DNA of 64,000 nt, from assembly GCF_007644045.2 (NCBI RefSeq), contig NZ_VMDW02000091.1, positions 1 to 64,000 of the forward strand, in the 5' to 3' direction. Numbering within the stretch: position 1 is the stretch's first letter; each line of letters starts with the position of its first letter. Made by a program: the position numbers and the translations under genes. This DNA comes from Vogesella urethralis. GTDB lineage: Bacteria > Pseudomonadota > Gammaproteobacteria > Burkholderiales > Chromobacteriaceae. The notes beneath the pieces are model-generated. The model made no database searches. It had not been told where the DNA came from and worked only from the letters and a program-made list of their open reading frames with translations. This document shows positions 1 to 8,700 of the stretch, piece by piece.

Positions 1-5
1 GGTTT

Positions 6-88
6 GTTTAAAGAGCGGTGCTGACTTCGTTTCGTTTGCGTCGTCAGCTGAGGAGGCGAACTATACCCACCCCGCACTGGGCCGTCAA
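6..88 (-). promoter_or_regulatory. rRNA operon promoter and boxA (operon off the left edge)
   Basis: On the minus strand a TTGACG -35 (83-88) and a TATAGT -10 (60-65) are separated by exactly 17 bases. They are followed by a GC-rich discriminator and, about 45 bases on, by GCTCTTTAAAC (6-16), a close match to the boxA antitermination site of rRNA leaders (TGCTCTTTAACA). An A/T stretch at about 100-125 lies where an UP element would be. I infer that a 16S-23S-5S operon starts just beyond base 1 and reads leftwards. Confidence 0.8.
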
Positions 89-155
89 CACCTCGGGCAC
101 AAAAAAGTGCAAGTAATTGCTTAAGTGGCTGATTTGCAAAGGTGACGAAAAGCAA

Positions 156-185
156 AAAGGTTGGCCGCAAGCGGCCAACCTTTTC
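156..185. terminator. Bidirectional hairpin made of two repeat copies
   Basis: An A-run, GGTTGGCCGC, a two-base loop, GCGGCCAACC and a T-run form a perfect stem usable in both directions. It lies between the rRNA promoter and the tonB promoter. The stem consists of the window's dispersed 11-mer in inverted orientation. Confidence 0.75.
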
Positions 186-273
186 TTTATTGTGCAGCCG
201 CCGGGCGCAACCGGCACGCTATAGACAGACAAAAGCCCGTTGCGCGCGTGGTCGCAGTGGCGTGTTGTCTACT

Positions 274-319
274 TTGACACGAAGTGGCTATCGCATTAGT
301 ATTAATGAGAATAATTATC
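274..319 (+). promoter_or_regulatory. tonB promoter with overlapping Fur box
   Basis: TTGACA (274-279) and TAGTAT (297-302) are 17 bases apart. ATTAATGAGAATAATTATC (301-319) matches the 19-bp Fur consensus at 15 of 19 positions and overlaps the -10 and the likely start point. Iron-replete Fur would therefore block transcription of tonB-exbB-exbD. Confidence 0.75.
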
Positions 320-335
320 ACGCTTACTCTCAGTA

Positions 336-1043
336 ATGGAACACCGTGCTTTTCATTATGGCGCACTGGGCATCATCGGAGCGGCCCACCTGGGTTTGCT
401 GTTCATGACCCCGGGCCATGCCGCGCAGACTACCCCGCCGCAAGTGTTGCCCATGATAGAGATGGTGCCGGTGAGTCAGCAGCAAGCTGCGCCCAAACCG
501 CCTGCACCGCAGCCGCGCAAGCCCGAGCCGACGCCGCCTAAGCCGAAGGCACTGCCCAAACCGACGCCGACGCCGCCGGTACAGGTGAGCCAGTCCAAAC
601 TGGCGCCGCCGGCCAATGCCATTGCGGCACCCGCCCCCACCCCGCCGGCGCCACCGACGCCCGCTGCTGCTGCGCCTGCACCGACAGTCGTGGCAGATAG
701 CCGCCCTGCAGCGGCGGAAAAGCCCGCGGCGGCAGAACAACCCTATATTGCACCGACCCCGATCAGCGGCATGAAAGGCAACCCCAAGCCGGAATACCCG
801 CCGCTGTCGGTGGAGCTGGAGGAAGAAGGCACCGTGGTGTTGCGTGTATTGGTCAGCACCAAGGGGCGGGCACTATCGGTATCGATTTCCAAAAGCAGCG
901 GCTATCCGCGCCTGGATAACTCGGCGCGCCGCACGGTAGCTAGCCAGTGGCAGTTCACGCCCGGCAAGCGCGGCGGCGAAGCGGTAGAAGAGTACTGCCT
1001 GGTGCCGATCGAATTTACCCATCCTCACAAAAACAAGACTTAA
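336..1043 (+). CDS. tonB: TonB energy-transduction protein
   Basis: TonB links the inner-membrane proton-motive force to outer-membrane siderophore and haem receptors. The 235-residue protein has one N-terminal membrane anchor (about residues 7-25) containing a histidine, as in typical TonB anchors. A long Pro/Lys/Ala-rich periplasmic spacer (about 35-140) follows. The C-terminal TonB fold begins near 'NPKPEYPP' and ends with the 'WQFTPGKRGG' region. It is the first gene of tonB-exbB-exbD behind a Fur-boxed promoter; exbB starts three bases after its stop. Assignment is firm; which receptors it serves cannot be told from the window. Confidence 0.92.
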   Translation: MEHRAFHYGALGIIGAAHLGLLFMTPGHAAQTTPPQVLPMIEMVPVSQQQAAPKPPAPQPRKPEPTPPKPKALPKPTPTPPVQVSQSKLAPPANAIAAPAPTPPAPPTPAAAAPAPTVVADSRPAAAEKPAAAEQPYIAPTPISGMKGNPKPEYPPLSVELEEEGTVVLRVLVSTKGRALSVSISKSSGYPRLDNSARRTVASQWQFTPGKRGGEAVEEYCLVPIEFTHPHKNKT

Positions 1044-1046
1044 GCC

Positions 1047-1721
1047 ATGAACCTGATGCTTACCTTTGAACAGGGCGATGCCGTACTGGTATCGGTTTTT
1101 CTGATCCTGATCCTGATGTCGGTGCTGACCTGGTACTTCATCGTGCTGCGTGGCTGGCGCGCCTGGCAGGTACGCCGCCTGAATCGCCAAGCGGACGCCC
1201 AGCTGTGGGGTGCTGCCAGCTGGCAGGCAGCCGAGAAAGACCTGCAGCAAAGCGAAGCGCCAGTGGCGGCGCTGCTGCGCGAAGGCCTGGGGGCGCTGCG
1301 CAAGTATCAGCAGCACCGTGACGGTTCGCTGGGCGAGGCGTGCAGCCTGGACGACTACCTGACCCGTGCGCTGCGCAAGCGCCTGTCGCAGGAACAGCAA
1401 AGCCTGGAAGGCGGCATGACCTTCCTGGCCACCATCGGCTCGACCGCGCCGTTCATCGGCCTGTTCGGCACGGTATGGGGCATTTACAACGCGCTGGTGA
1501 ATATTGGCGCGCAGGGTCAGGTATCGATCGGTACCGTCGCCGGCCCGATCGGCGAGGCGCTGGTGGCCACCGCCGCCGGCCTGGCCGCCGCCATCCCGGC
1601 AGTACTGGCCTACAACACCTTTACCCGCCTGAACCGCCTGATCAACCAGGACCTGGATCATTTCACCCACGACCTGCATTCGCACCTGCTGACGCTGGGA
1701 GGCAAAGATGGCATTCGGTAG
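1047..1721 (+). CDS. exbB: ExbB proton-channel subunit (MotA/TolQ/ExbB family)
   Basis: This is an inner-membrane subunit of the ExbB-ExbD motor that energises TonB. The 224-residue protein has the expected three membrane segments: one near residues 12-34, one at the '[18 protein letters not shown]' signature, and one at '[22 protein letters not shown]'. A large cytoplasmic loop separates the first two. Its end overlaps the start of exbD by 14 bases, suggesting translational coupling. TolQ is the main alternative, but the tonB neighbour and exbD partner favour ExbB. Confidence 0.93.
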   Translation: MNLMLTFEQGDAVLVSVFLILILMSVLTWYFIVLRGWRAWQVRRLNRQADAQLWGAASWQAAEKDLQQSEAPVAALLREGLGALRKYQQHRDGSLGEACSLDDYLTRALRKRLSQEQQSLEGGMTFLATIGSTAPFIGLFGTVWGIYNALVNIGAQGQVSIGTVAGPIGEALVATAAGLAAAIPAVLAYNTFTRLNRLINQDLDHFTHDLHSHLLTLGGKDGIR

Positions 1722-2121
1722 TTTCGACAAGGGCGCCGACGCGCCGATGTCCGAGATCAACACCACACCGCTGGTGGACGTGATGCTGGTCTTGCTGGTG
1801 GTGTTCATCATTACCGCCCCGCTGCTGACTAACGCGGTGAAGATCGACTTGCCGCAAGCCAGTGCCGCCGCGCACCAGGAAAAGCAGGAGGCGATCCGCC
1901 TGAGCATCGACGCCAGCGGCAAGATTTACTGGAATGACGTACCGATGGAAGAAGGCCGGCTGAAGAGCCGCTTTGCCGAGGCCGCCGCGGCCAACCCGCA
2001 AGTGGAGCTGCACCTGCGCGCCGACAAGGCCGTGCGTTATGAGGTGGTAGCCGAAGCGCTGGCCGACGCCCAAAGCGCCGGCGTCAGCCGTATCGGCTTC
2101 GTCACTGAAGCCCAGCAATAA
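1708..2121 (+). CDS. exbD: ExbD biopolymer transport protein
   Basis: This is the partner of ExbB. The 137-residue protein has a short cytoplasmic N-terminus, one membrane helix and a periplasmic domain. The helix contains Asp24 in '[10 protein letters not shown]', the proton-relay acid conserved in ExbD/TolR. It is the last gene of the operon, followed directly by a strong hairpin terminator. Confidence 0.93.
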   Translation: MAFGSFDKGADAPMSEINTTPLVDVMLVLLVVFIITAPLLTNAVKIDLPQASAAAHQEKQEAIRLSIDASGKIYWNDVPMEEGRLKSRFAEAAAANPQVELHLRADKAVRYEVVAEALADAQSAGVSRIGFVTEAQQ

Positions 2122-2128
2122 GCCTGAG

Positions 2129-2183
2129 CGGCCTGCCCCACGGCAGGCCGTTTTGCCTATCGTGGCAGACCGATAGGCAAAAC
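2129..2183 (+). terminator. Double hairpin after exbD
   Basis: First stem: CGGCCTGCC / GGCAGGCCG (2129-2150) followed by TTTT, a standard rho-independent terminator. The T-run then begins a second, perfect 13-bp inverted repeat, GTTTTGCCTATCG (2150-2162) with its complement at 2171-2183. The two stems share bases and could be mutually exclusive. The arrangement lies 60 bases before piuC. Confidence 0.75.
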
Positions 2184-2243
2184 GCTGGCCAGGCGCCCCA
2201 CCCGTCCACGCCGTTTGCCTACCCTGCTGTTACAGGAACCCTC

Positions 2244-2924
2244 ATGCTGTTGCACATCCCTGCCGTCCTTACCCCCGACGAACTCAAGCACGCGCGCGCC
2301 CTGCTACTGGCTGCTCCTTGGCACGATGGCCGCGCCACCGCCGGCCAGCAGGCCGTGAGCGTCAAACACAACCTGCAGCTGGCGCCGGAAAGCGACGCCG
2401 CACGCGAACTGGCCGCCCTGGTGCGCCAGGCACTGTTCCGCCATCCTTTATATATGTCGGCCGCGCTGCCACAGACGCTGATGACGCCGATGTTCAACTG
2501 CTACCAGGGCGGCATGACCTACGGCAACCATGTAGACAACGCCATTCGCCGCGACCCGCTAAGCGGTCAGAGCATCCGCACCGACGTGTCGTGCACCTTG
2601 TTCTTTAGTGATCCGGAAGAATACGAAGGCGGCGAGCTTGTAGTGGAAGACACCTACGGCGCCCACAGCGTGCGGCTGCCGGCGGGGGATGCCATCCTGT
2701 ACCCGTCCACCAGCCTGCACCGGGTAGAGCCGGTTACCGCCGGTGCCCGGCTGGCGTCGTTCATGTGGACGCAGAGCATGGTACGCAGCGATAGCCGCCG
2801 CGCCATGCTGTTCGATATCGACATGGCGATCCTGCAATTGCGCCAGAAAGTGGGGGACTGCGCAGAGGTGATGTCGCTGACCGCGACCTATCACAACCTG
2901 CTACGGGAGTGGGCGGAAGTATAG
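2244..2924 (+). CDS. piuC: PKHD-type Fe(II)/2-oxoglutarate hydroxylase (PiuC/YbiX family)
   Basis: A 226-residue dioxygenase of the prolyl-4-hydroxylase-like family often found beside TonB-dependent iron uptake genes. The iron-binding triad is visible as His96-x-Asp98 ('GNHVDN') and His159 ('TSLHRVEP'), with Arg169 placed to bind 2-oxoglutarate. The start follows a purine-rich 'CAGGAA' site. Location beside tonB-exbBD fits a role in iron acquisition, though the substrate of this family is not established. One copy of the dispersed 11-mer overlaps the last base of the TAG stop. Confidence 0.85.
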   Translation: MLLHIPAVLTPDELKHARALLLAAPWHDGRATAGQQAVSVKHNLQLAPESDAARELAALVRQALFRHPLYMSAALPQTLMTPMFNCYQGGMTYGNHVDNAIRRDPLSGQSIRTDVSCTLFFSDPEEYEGGELVVEDTYGAHSVRLPAGDAILYPSTSLHRVEPVTAGARLASFMWTQSMVRSDSRRAMLFDIDMAILQLRQKVGDCAEVMSLTATYHNLLREWAEV

Positions 2925-2940
2925 GTTGGCCGCACGGACA

Positions 2941-3180
2941 AAAAAAAACCCGCCGGACATAGCCGGCGGGACACCGTGGGACAGAGCAAAACCCTGATAA
3001 ATCAGGATTTGACAGCGGGCAAGCCCGCTGCTCGGGCCGGGCCGGCATCCGACGGGTAGACCATACCCGTGACAGTCAGATGGCGACTCGCCCTACCACA
3101 GCCCCGTGAGGGGCGGGTTCGGCAGGCAGCGGGCAAACCCGCTGCCGGTATTCGGTAACAACGATAAACCAGTTGCAGTG
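2941..3180 (-). ncRNA. Candidate small RNA with serial hairpins and its own terminator
   Basis: Bases 2925-3495 contain no plausible gene. Read on the minus strand, about 3180 to 2941 folds into consecutive hairpins. Two are near-identical, CAGCGGGTTTGCCCGCTG and CAGCGGGCTTGCCCGCTG. The series ends in CCCGCCGG / CCGGCGGG (2949-2970) followed by nine T. That terminator faces no minus-strand protein gene, so it most likely ends an RNA gene. I looked for RNase P, tmRNA, SRP and 6S signatures and found none. The 5' end is uncertain. Confidence 0.45.
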
Positions 3181-3495
3181 TAGCAAGTGCCTGCCGGCGA
3201 CCCAAGCTGTTCAATAAGCCGGGTTGCCGAAAAGACTGTTTAGCCGTCAGGACGTGCCAAGCAATGCGCCTCTTGGGCCATTTATTGCCATCATTTTTTT
3301 GCATGGCAATAAAGCGTTGCGCATTTAACGAAAAAGCCACAACAAAATTGCACAAGCCTAACAAAGGTGCCTGCTAAGCATTTATTCTTGCTACAGGTTT
3401 CGTCATTTCAGGCTAGCAGCTTACCCACAACATTGCACGTTGACAAAGCATGAATCCGCATGTTTACCATGCGTAAAAATCATGGAATTACTGCA

Positions 3496-4407
3496 ATGAA
3501 ACTGCCCCCGCTCAATGCCCTGCGTGTGTTCCTGGTGGCTGCCGAACATCACTCGTTTACCAAGGCTGGCGAAACCCTGCACCTGACCCAGGGCGCGGTA
3601 AGCCGCCACATCCAGACCCTGGAGGCCCATTACGGCCTGCCGCTGTTTGTGCGCCAGGCACGCGGTTTGACACTGACACCGGAAGGCGTGGCCTTGTTCC
3701 CGGCAGTACGCGACGCGTTTTCCCGCATCGAAGCGGCCAGCGACGCCATTTCGCGGCGCTCGCGCGAGCTGCGGGTGAAAGCCAGCCCGTCGATTGCCTC
3801 GCGCTGGGTGCTGCCGCGCTTTACCCAGTTCCGCAACCGCTACCCCGAGCTGATGGTGAGCCTGGTGACGGTGACCGGCTTCGACCCCAACTTCAAGAGC
3901 CGCGAGTACGACATCTCGTTCCAGGCCTGCGAAACGCAGGAGCCGGGCCTGATCTACCATCGCCTGCGCGGCGCTCGCTTCGTGCCGGTGGCCTCGCCCG
4001 ACCTGTTCCGCGACAAGCCCTTGCCCAGCATCAAGCAGTTTCTGGACTACCCGCTGCTGCACCCGTCGCACGAAGACCAGTTCTGGTCGCAATGGTTTGC
4101 CCTGGCCGGCATGAACCCGGGCAACAGCATCGAGGCTTACGCCTTCGATACGCTGGACCTGGCCATCACCGCCGCCGCGCGCGGCATGGGCATCACGCTG
4201 GCCGAGGAGAGCATGATTGCCGACGACCTGGCCAACGGCAGCCTGATCCAGCTGTCGGATATCGCACTGGTCACCAGCTGGGCCTACTACCTGATTTATC
4301 CGCAAGAGCTGGCTACCCTGCCCAGCGTGATTGCATTCCGCGACTGGGCCCTGGCCGAATTCAGCGATGCACCGCCGGCCGGCAGCAGTGACGCCGCAGC
4401 CGGCTAA
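3496..4407 (+). CDS. LysR-family transcriptional regulator, GcvA-like
   Basis: A 303-residue DNA-binding regulator. The N-terminal winged helix reads 'LPPLNALRVFLVAAEHHSF...LTQGAVSRHIQTLE', typical of the GcvA/AmpR branch; the C-terminal part is a periplasmic-binding-protein-like effector domain. The ATG at 3496 is preferred because the family normally begins at 'MKLPPLNAL'; an in-frame ATG at 3460 would add 12 residues. TTGACA at 3440-3445 is a candidate -35. The gene stands alone and converges on the pilin operon, so its target and effector cannot be inferred. Confidence 0.85.
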   Translation: MKLPPLNALRVFLVAAEHHSFTKAGETLHLTQGAVSRHIQTLEAHYGLPLFVRQARGLTLTPEGVALFPAVRDAFSRIEAASDAISRRSRELRVKASPSIASRWVLPRFTQFRNRYPELMVSLVTVTGFDPNFKSREYDISFQACETQEPGLIYHRLRGARFVPVASPDLFRDKPLPSIKQFLDYPLLHPSHEDQFWSQWFALAGMNPGNSIEAYAFDTLDLAITAAARGMGITLAEESMIADDLANGSLIQLSDIALVTSWAYYLIYPQELATLPSVIAFRDWALAEFSDAPPAGSSDAAAG

Positions 4408-4432
4408 CACGGGCCAATAACCCGCACAGCCA

Positions 4433-6418
4433 CTACAAGGCGCGCACGCGGACGATGCGCACGGCGCTGACGGTGCCGCTGCTGCCACCGCCGGCGCTAC
4501 CGCCGCCGCCACTACCTCCACTGCCGCCACTGCCTTGCCCGTCACCACCGTTATCGATGTAGCTCTGATCCGGCGTCAGCTGGCTGACGTCGATCTCCAG
4601 CCCTTCATTGGTGATTTCGCTGGGCAGCTCGCTGGCCAGCGTGTCGCCGTCGCCCACCCAGACCGCGCCACGAATGCTCACCTTCTGGCCGCTGACCAGG
4701 ATCAGCTTGCTGATCACCACATTGCCGGCAATCTGCCAGCCATTGGGCGCAAACGAGCCATTCACCACCACCGCCATATTGCCCACCGGCACGCCAACGT
4801 GGCTGCCGGCAGCGTTCTGCCAGGTTTTCAAGCTGCCGCGATCGTCACACAGCTGGGTAGGGTAAACCGATTGCCGGCACGCCTCGGCACGCTGCGGGTT
4901 GGCCGCGGTGCCGGAAAAATTGGGCGCCACCAGCTGGCGCAAGCCGGTATTGCTGAGCCGCAAGGTGCCACCGGACAGCAGCGTGTTGTACAGCACGTTG
5001 CTGGCGGCACTGATTTCCACGCTGCCATCGTTGGCCGCGGTGCCCTTGAACAACACCACCCCGGGCGGCAGCTCCAGCCCGGCCAGCCGGCCCCAACCGG
5101 TGGCGGCGGTTTTTTCCCATAGCCGGCAGCTGCCACCATTGCAACGCATGAACGGCAAGGTAGGGGCACCGGGGAAGCTGGTCAGGCTCAGCGTGCTCTG
5201 GCTCAGGTCGTAGGTGCCGGCCAGGTCCAGCCCGCTGCTGCTACGCAGGTGCTGGATGCGCAAGGTGGGGCGGCCGCCATTCTGGTCATCAAAATAGAAA
5301 ATGTAGTTGGCCTGCGCCGCCAGGCGGTTGGCGTCCTGATTCACCAGCGCCGTCTGGCAATCCACCGGAGGGATGGTCTGTGGCGTCGCCACCGTCAGCC
5401 GCGGCAGGGTTACCGTGTTACCGCTGGCCGGCGGCTCGCTGCAGACAAAGCCTTTGCCGTCCAGGCGGCAGCTGGCCGGCTGCGCGGCAGTGTTGTAATC
5501 GGGCAAGGTAAACGCGCGGCCGCCAATGCTGCCCAGCGTCAGCGTCGGCAACAGCCAGGGGGACGGCACGTACAGGTTGCCGCCGCCGTGCAGGCTGTCT
5601 ATCTCGACCGGGCCGGTCGCCAGAAACTGCTGGTAGCTGATGCGCTGGTAGCGCGACGCGCCGCCGGGGCGCACGCGGCCGTCTTCGGCATTGCCGCCGA
5701 TCACCACGCTGCGCGCCTGCAGGCTGACGTCACGGGCATTGGCGCCGCCAAACACCCAGATATCGCCGCCGGCCAGGTAGCTGCCGGTGTACTGGCCGTT
5801 ACCGCCAATCTTGATATTGCCGCTGGCGCAGGTAGGCGACGACGCGCTGCTGCTGATTTTCTCGATATTGATGTCGCCGTCCACCGCCACGCCGCCCAAG
5901 CCGCTGCTGCCGTTGATGACCTGGAACAGGTTGCCGCTGACGTTCAGGCCGCCGTTCACCGCCAGCGCACTGCCTAGGCGGGCGAAGTCCTGACTGGCGG
6001 CGGTCAATTGCAGGCCGGCTTCCAGCGTGGCCGTGCTGTTGGCACTGCGACCAACGACGCGGAAGCAATAAGCCCCCGCCGCCACATTGGCGCAGCCGGG
6101 CTGAAAACGGATACGCGCCAGTTCGCTGCCGTCGGCCCGGCGCACGGCCAGCTCGTCCAGCGCGGCCAGATCGGTAGTCTGCTTGCCCTGCAGGTACTGG
6201 CGCAGCGCTTCCACGCCGGCCCAGGCGTTGATCTGGGCCTGGGTGCGGGCGTGTACTGCCTGGTTGCTGTCCTGCGCGGCGCGCACGTAGTGCATCACCC
6301 CCAGAGTGAGTGCCGACATCGACATGCCGGTCAGCAACACCAGCAACAAGGCGGCCATGCCGCGCTGGCGGGAAAGGTTGGCCGCACACAGCGGGCGGCG
6401 ACGGCGGGAAAGGGGCAT
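4433..6418 (-). CDS. Large PilX-like pilus assembly protein
   Basis: A 661-residue protein, last of a five-gene minor pilin operon. Its N-terminus resembles PilX: a basic stretch, then a hydrophobic segment ('GMAALLLVLLTGMSMSALTLGVMHYV', about residues 20-45). PilX is usually about 150-200 residues. The rest here is rich in short Gly/Val/Asn-rich segments ('VDGDINI', 'GNIKIGGNG', 'SVVIGGNAEDG') suggesting a beta-helix, with paired cysteines and a Gly/Ser-rich tail before a short basic end. The ATG overlaps the upstream TGA (ATGA), and an upstream open extension is rejected. Function in priming or tip assembly of type IV pili is inferred from position. Confidence 0.7.
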   Translation of the reverse strand: MPLSRRRRPLCAANLSRQRGMAALLLVLLTGMSMSALTLGVMHYVRAAQDSNQAVHARTQAQINAWAGVEALRQYLQGKQTTDLAALDELAVRRADGSELARIRFQPGCANVAAGAYCFRVVGRSANSTATLEAGLQLTAASQDFARLGSALAVNGGLNVSGNLFQVINGSSGLGGVAVDGDINIEKISSSASSPTCASGNIKIGGNGQYTGSYLAGGDIWVFGGANARDVSLQARSVVIGGNAEDGRVRPGGASRYQRISYQQFLATGPVEIDSLHGGGNLYVPSPWLLPTLTLGSIGGRAFTLPDYNTAAQPASCRLDGKGFVCSEPPASGNTVTLPRLTVATPQTIPPVDCQTALVNQDANRLAAQANYIFYFDDQNGGRPTLRIQHLRSSSGLDLAGTYDLSQSTLSLTSFPGAPTLPFMRCNGGSCRLWEKTAATGWGRLAGLELPPGVVLFKGTAANDGSVEISAASNVLYNTLLSGGTLRLSNTGLRQLVAPNFSGTAANPQRAEACRQSVYPTQLCDDRGSLKTWQNAAGSHVGVPVGNMAVVVNGSFAPNGWQIAGNVVISKLILVSGQKVSIRGAVWVGDGDTLASELPSEITNEGLEIDVSQLTPDQSYIDNGGDGQGSGGSGGSGGGGSAGGGSSGTVSAVRIVRVRAL

Positions 6419-7107
6419 CAGGAAAAATTCATCAGGCAGATACTGCTGTTGACGGTTTGCTGGCCGGCATGGCCTGCCACGGCCAGCCGCAGCAGGTAGC
6501 GGCCGCCACTGGCCTGGCTGACCAGGCCATACGGCTGGCAACCGCCCGCAACCGGCAGCAAGGACAAACGCACCACGCCGGTATCCGGCGCGGCAGCGGG
6601 GGTAGGGGTGGGCGGCTGCAACAGCGGCGCCGCCACGCTCCAGCCGGCCCAGTCCATGCTGTTGCCCTGCAAGCGCCACAGGCCACCGCTGGCCGGGGCG
6701 TACACGCCGTCGTAGTGATAGACGCCGCTGGCATCACGGCTGCGCCACAACAGCGCCTGCCCCGCGCCGCTGGCAGCGGTCAGCGCACCGCTGGCCGGTA
6801 GCGCCAGCAGCGGCTCGGCGCTGCCGCCGGGTGTGGCCTGCTGCAGCAGGCGCAGGTCGTCCGGGTAGCGCGGCTGTGGTAGTACGCCGGAGGCAGCCGC
6901 ATTGACATAACCGGCTTGCGACAACAACTGCTCGGCCGCCAGCAGCGCGGCGGCCAACTGGCCGTCTTGCTGTGCCCCGACCCGGCTTTCGGCGGTGACG
7001 CGGCTGGTGGTGCGGAACAGCGACAGCATGGCCATCACGCTAAACATGGCAATCAGCATGCCGACCAGTAATTCCAGCATCGACAAGCCCGCCTGGCGCC
7101 GCCTCAC
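6418..7107 (-). CDS. PilW-like minor pilin
   Basis: A 229-residue prepilin. After a short basic leader the cleavage motif 'QAGLSMLELLVGMLIAMF' has Gly before the mature N-terminus and Glu at +5, followed by the hydrophobic pilin helix. Length fits PilW/PilJ minor pilins. It starts with GTG overlapping the stop of the preceding gene (GTGA) and ends overlapping the next start, so it is translationally coupled within the operon. Confidence 0.8.
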   Translation of the reverse strand: MRRRQAGLSMLELLVGMLIAMFSVMAMLSLFRTTSRVTAESRVGAQQDGQLAAALLAAEQLLSQAGYVNAAASGVLPQPRYPDDLRLLQQATPGGSAEPLLALPASGALTAASGAGQALLWRSRDASGVYHYDGVYAPASGGLWRLQGNSMDWAGWSVAAPLLQPPTPTPAAAPDTGVVRLSLLPVAGGCQPYGLVSQASGGRYLLRLAVAGHAGQQTVNSSICLMNFS

Positions 7108-7508
7108 GAGCCCAGCGGGTCGACACGGACCTCGCCCCCCAGCACGGTGCCGCTGGCCTGCATCGCCGGCATCGCCACGCTGACGCCCTGGCTGGCCAGG
7201 CTGCCGCCCAACGGCACCACCTGCAAGGTGGTCGCCACGCTGCGGCAGCTGGCCTGCACGCCACTGGCGCCCAGCGCCAGGGTAGTGGTCACCGCCGCCG
7301 TACCCCGACAGGCACCTTGCGCCAGCGCCTCGCGCATCTGGCTCACCACCAGGTGCTGGCCGGCCGTGCGCTGCTGCGCCACCATGGCCTTGGCCGCCAC
7401 GTAGGCGGTGCCGATACCGATGACCGACATCAACAACAGGGTGATCAGCGCCTCCAGCAAGCTCATGCCGCGCTGGGCGCGACGTTGCCTAACGCAAGCG
7501 GTTGGCAC
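7104..7508 (-). CDS. PilV-like minor pilin
   Basis: A 134-residue prepilin. The chosen start is GTG at 7508, behind a strong GGAGGAG site six bases away; it gives a 14-residue leader ending 'RAQRG' before 'MSLLEALITLLLMSVIGIG', with Glu at +5. A longer upstream reading lacks a ribosome site. It overlaps the upstream FimT-like gene by 20 bases. Internal cysteines could form a disulfide. PilV proteins act in the initiation complex of type IV pili. Confidence 0.75.
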   Translation of the reverse strand: MPTACVRQRRAQRGMSLLEALITLLLMSVIGIGTAYVAAKAMVAQQRTAGQHLVVSQMREALAQGACRGTAAVTTTLALGASGVQASCRSVATTLQVVPLGGSLASQGVSVAMPAMQASGTVLGGEVRVDPLGS

Positions 7509-7944
7509 GATGGTCTCCTCCGTCGGCAGACAAGTGATAGAAAACACACGCCGCCAGCGGCAGGCCGGCGTTGTCCAGCGGCAGCGTATTGCTGCAGCCG
7601 GCGCTGGCGGCGGCGGTATCGGCCGCCAGCCAGCCGTCCACGCCCTCCGGCAGCGTGGCCGACCACGCCAGCGTGCCACTGCTGCCCTGGTACACCTGCA
7701 ACTGGCGCGGCGCCACCAGGCGCAAGCTGGCCGCAGCCGTGCTGCCGGTGGCCGCCAGCGGGTTGCGCAAGGCCACGGCCCGCGCCTTGGCGTAGGCCTG
7801 TAACAGCTGCGATTCCGCCTGCCCCAGCCGCGCATTGGCCATCCAGCTGCGCGCCAGCGGCACGCTGGCCAGCAGCAGCACCATGGCAATGGTCAGCACG
7901 ATCATCAGTTCCACCAGGCTGAAGCCGGCTGCCGGCCTTACCAC
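7489..7944 (-). CDS. FimT/GspH-like pseudopilin
   Basis: A 151-residue prepilin starting at a GTG that overlaps the end of the pilE-like gene. The leader 'MVRPAAG' precedes 'FSLVELMIVLTIAMVLLLASVP', the classic prepilin signature with Glu at +5. The remaining part matches a GspH/FimT-type domain in length. FimT proteins have been linked to DNA binding during natural transformation, notable given the uptake-like repeat in this genome; that connection is inference. Confidence 0.75.
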   Translation of the reverse strand: MVRPAAGFSLVELMIVLTIAMVLLLASVPLARSWMANARLGQAESQLLQAYAKARAVALRNPLAATGSTAAASLRLVAPRQLQVYQGSSGTLAWSATLPEGVDGWLAADTAAASAGCSNTLPLDNAGLPLAACVFYHLSADGGDHRANRLR

Positions 7945-8399
7945 ACCGACACCCCGCCGCAAGCGCTGCCGCCACTGACGGCACGCACGTTGTTGCTGGA
8001 CAAGGTGAGCTGGCAGCCGGCATTGCTGCCGCCAGGCAAGCCGGTGGCGGTCAGCGTGTAGCTGCCGCTGGCGGCCTGCACCGAGTAAGCGAAGCGGTCG
8101 CCCCGCGCCGGCGACCACGGCGAGCTCACCCCGCCGGACGCCAGATAGGCCTGGGTCGCCGCCGTATCGGTGGTGGGGTTGCTGGCCGGTTGCGGGTACA
8201 CCAGCTGGCGCTGGTACAGGCTTTCCATGGCCAGCCCCAAGGCCACCAGGTCGGCGGCGGCGGTCTGCGCGCTGCTGCGGCGGACGTAACTCTGGTAAGC
8301 CGGCAGGGCGACGCTGAGCAGGATGCCGGCGAGCGCCACCACCACCACCATTTCCAGCAAGGTGAAGCCGCGAACGCGGGAGGAAGAAGAAAACGGCAC
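7938..8399 (-). CDS. PilE-like type IV pilin
   Basis: A 153-residue prepilin, first gene of the operon. Leader 'MPFSSSSRVRG' is followed by 'FTLLEMVVVVALAGILLSVALPAYQSYVRR', the canonical N-methylation signature. Two C-terminal cysteines could form the D-region disulfide. It starts with GTG at 8399; an AAGG lies eight bases upstream. The four downstream genes overlap one another, so all five are probably one transcript. The order pilE-fimT-pilV-pilW-pilX matches minor pilin loci of other proteobacteria. Confidence 0.8.
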   Translation of the reverse strand: MPFSSSSRVRGFTLLEMVVVVALAGILLSVALPAYQSYVRRSSAQTAAADLVALGLAMESLYQRQLVYPQPASNPTTDTAATQAYLASGGVSSPWSPARGDRFAYSVQAASGSYTLTATGLPGGSNAGCQLTLSSNNVRAVSGGSACGGVSVW

Positions 8400-8690
8400 A
8401 ACTGGAACCTTATTGGTATTAATTTAGAAATATTGCTCTAAATTGTTGATTTCAAACATATTTCAGCAAAAGCAATGGTACATCAGCATTAAAATATTGC
8501 CAATGTGCCATTTTTTGCACATCAATCTGCGCAACTTCGGCTCAATTTAGCCATATTTTGGCGCCGGAAATTGCCCACTTCGGGCAAATTGGTAGTTTTG
8601 TGGTATTACCTACATATTCCTACAGCATGCATTGGTAAAAATGCCACAGTCGCAGCAGCCGCTTCGCGCCGGCCGTGCGCCGGTTACGGT
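8400..8690. other. AT-rich leader upstream of the minor pilin operon
   Basis: About 290 bases with no gene, much richer in A and T than the surroundings. On the minus strand TTGAAA followed after 17 bases by TATTTC (about 8420-8450) is a weak candidate promoter for the pilin operon. I saw no sigma-54 element with correct spacing. Confidence 0.4.
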
Positions 8691-8700
8691 CAAACAAACG

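Noticed and set aside
2941-3180. RNase P, tmRNA, SRP or 6S RNA
   Set aside because: Signature segments of each were looked for on both strands and not found; kept only as an unnamed RNA candidate.
6419-6679. Upstream extension of the PilX-like gene
   Set aside because: It overlaps pilW entirely, while an ATGA coupling at 6418 gives a natural start and a proper membrane anchor.
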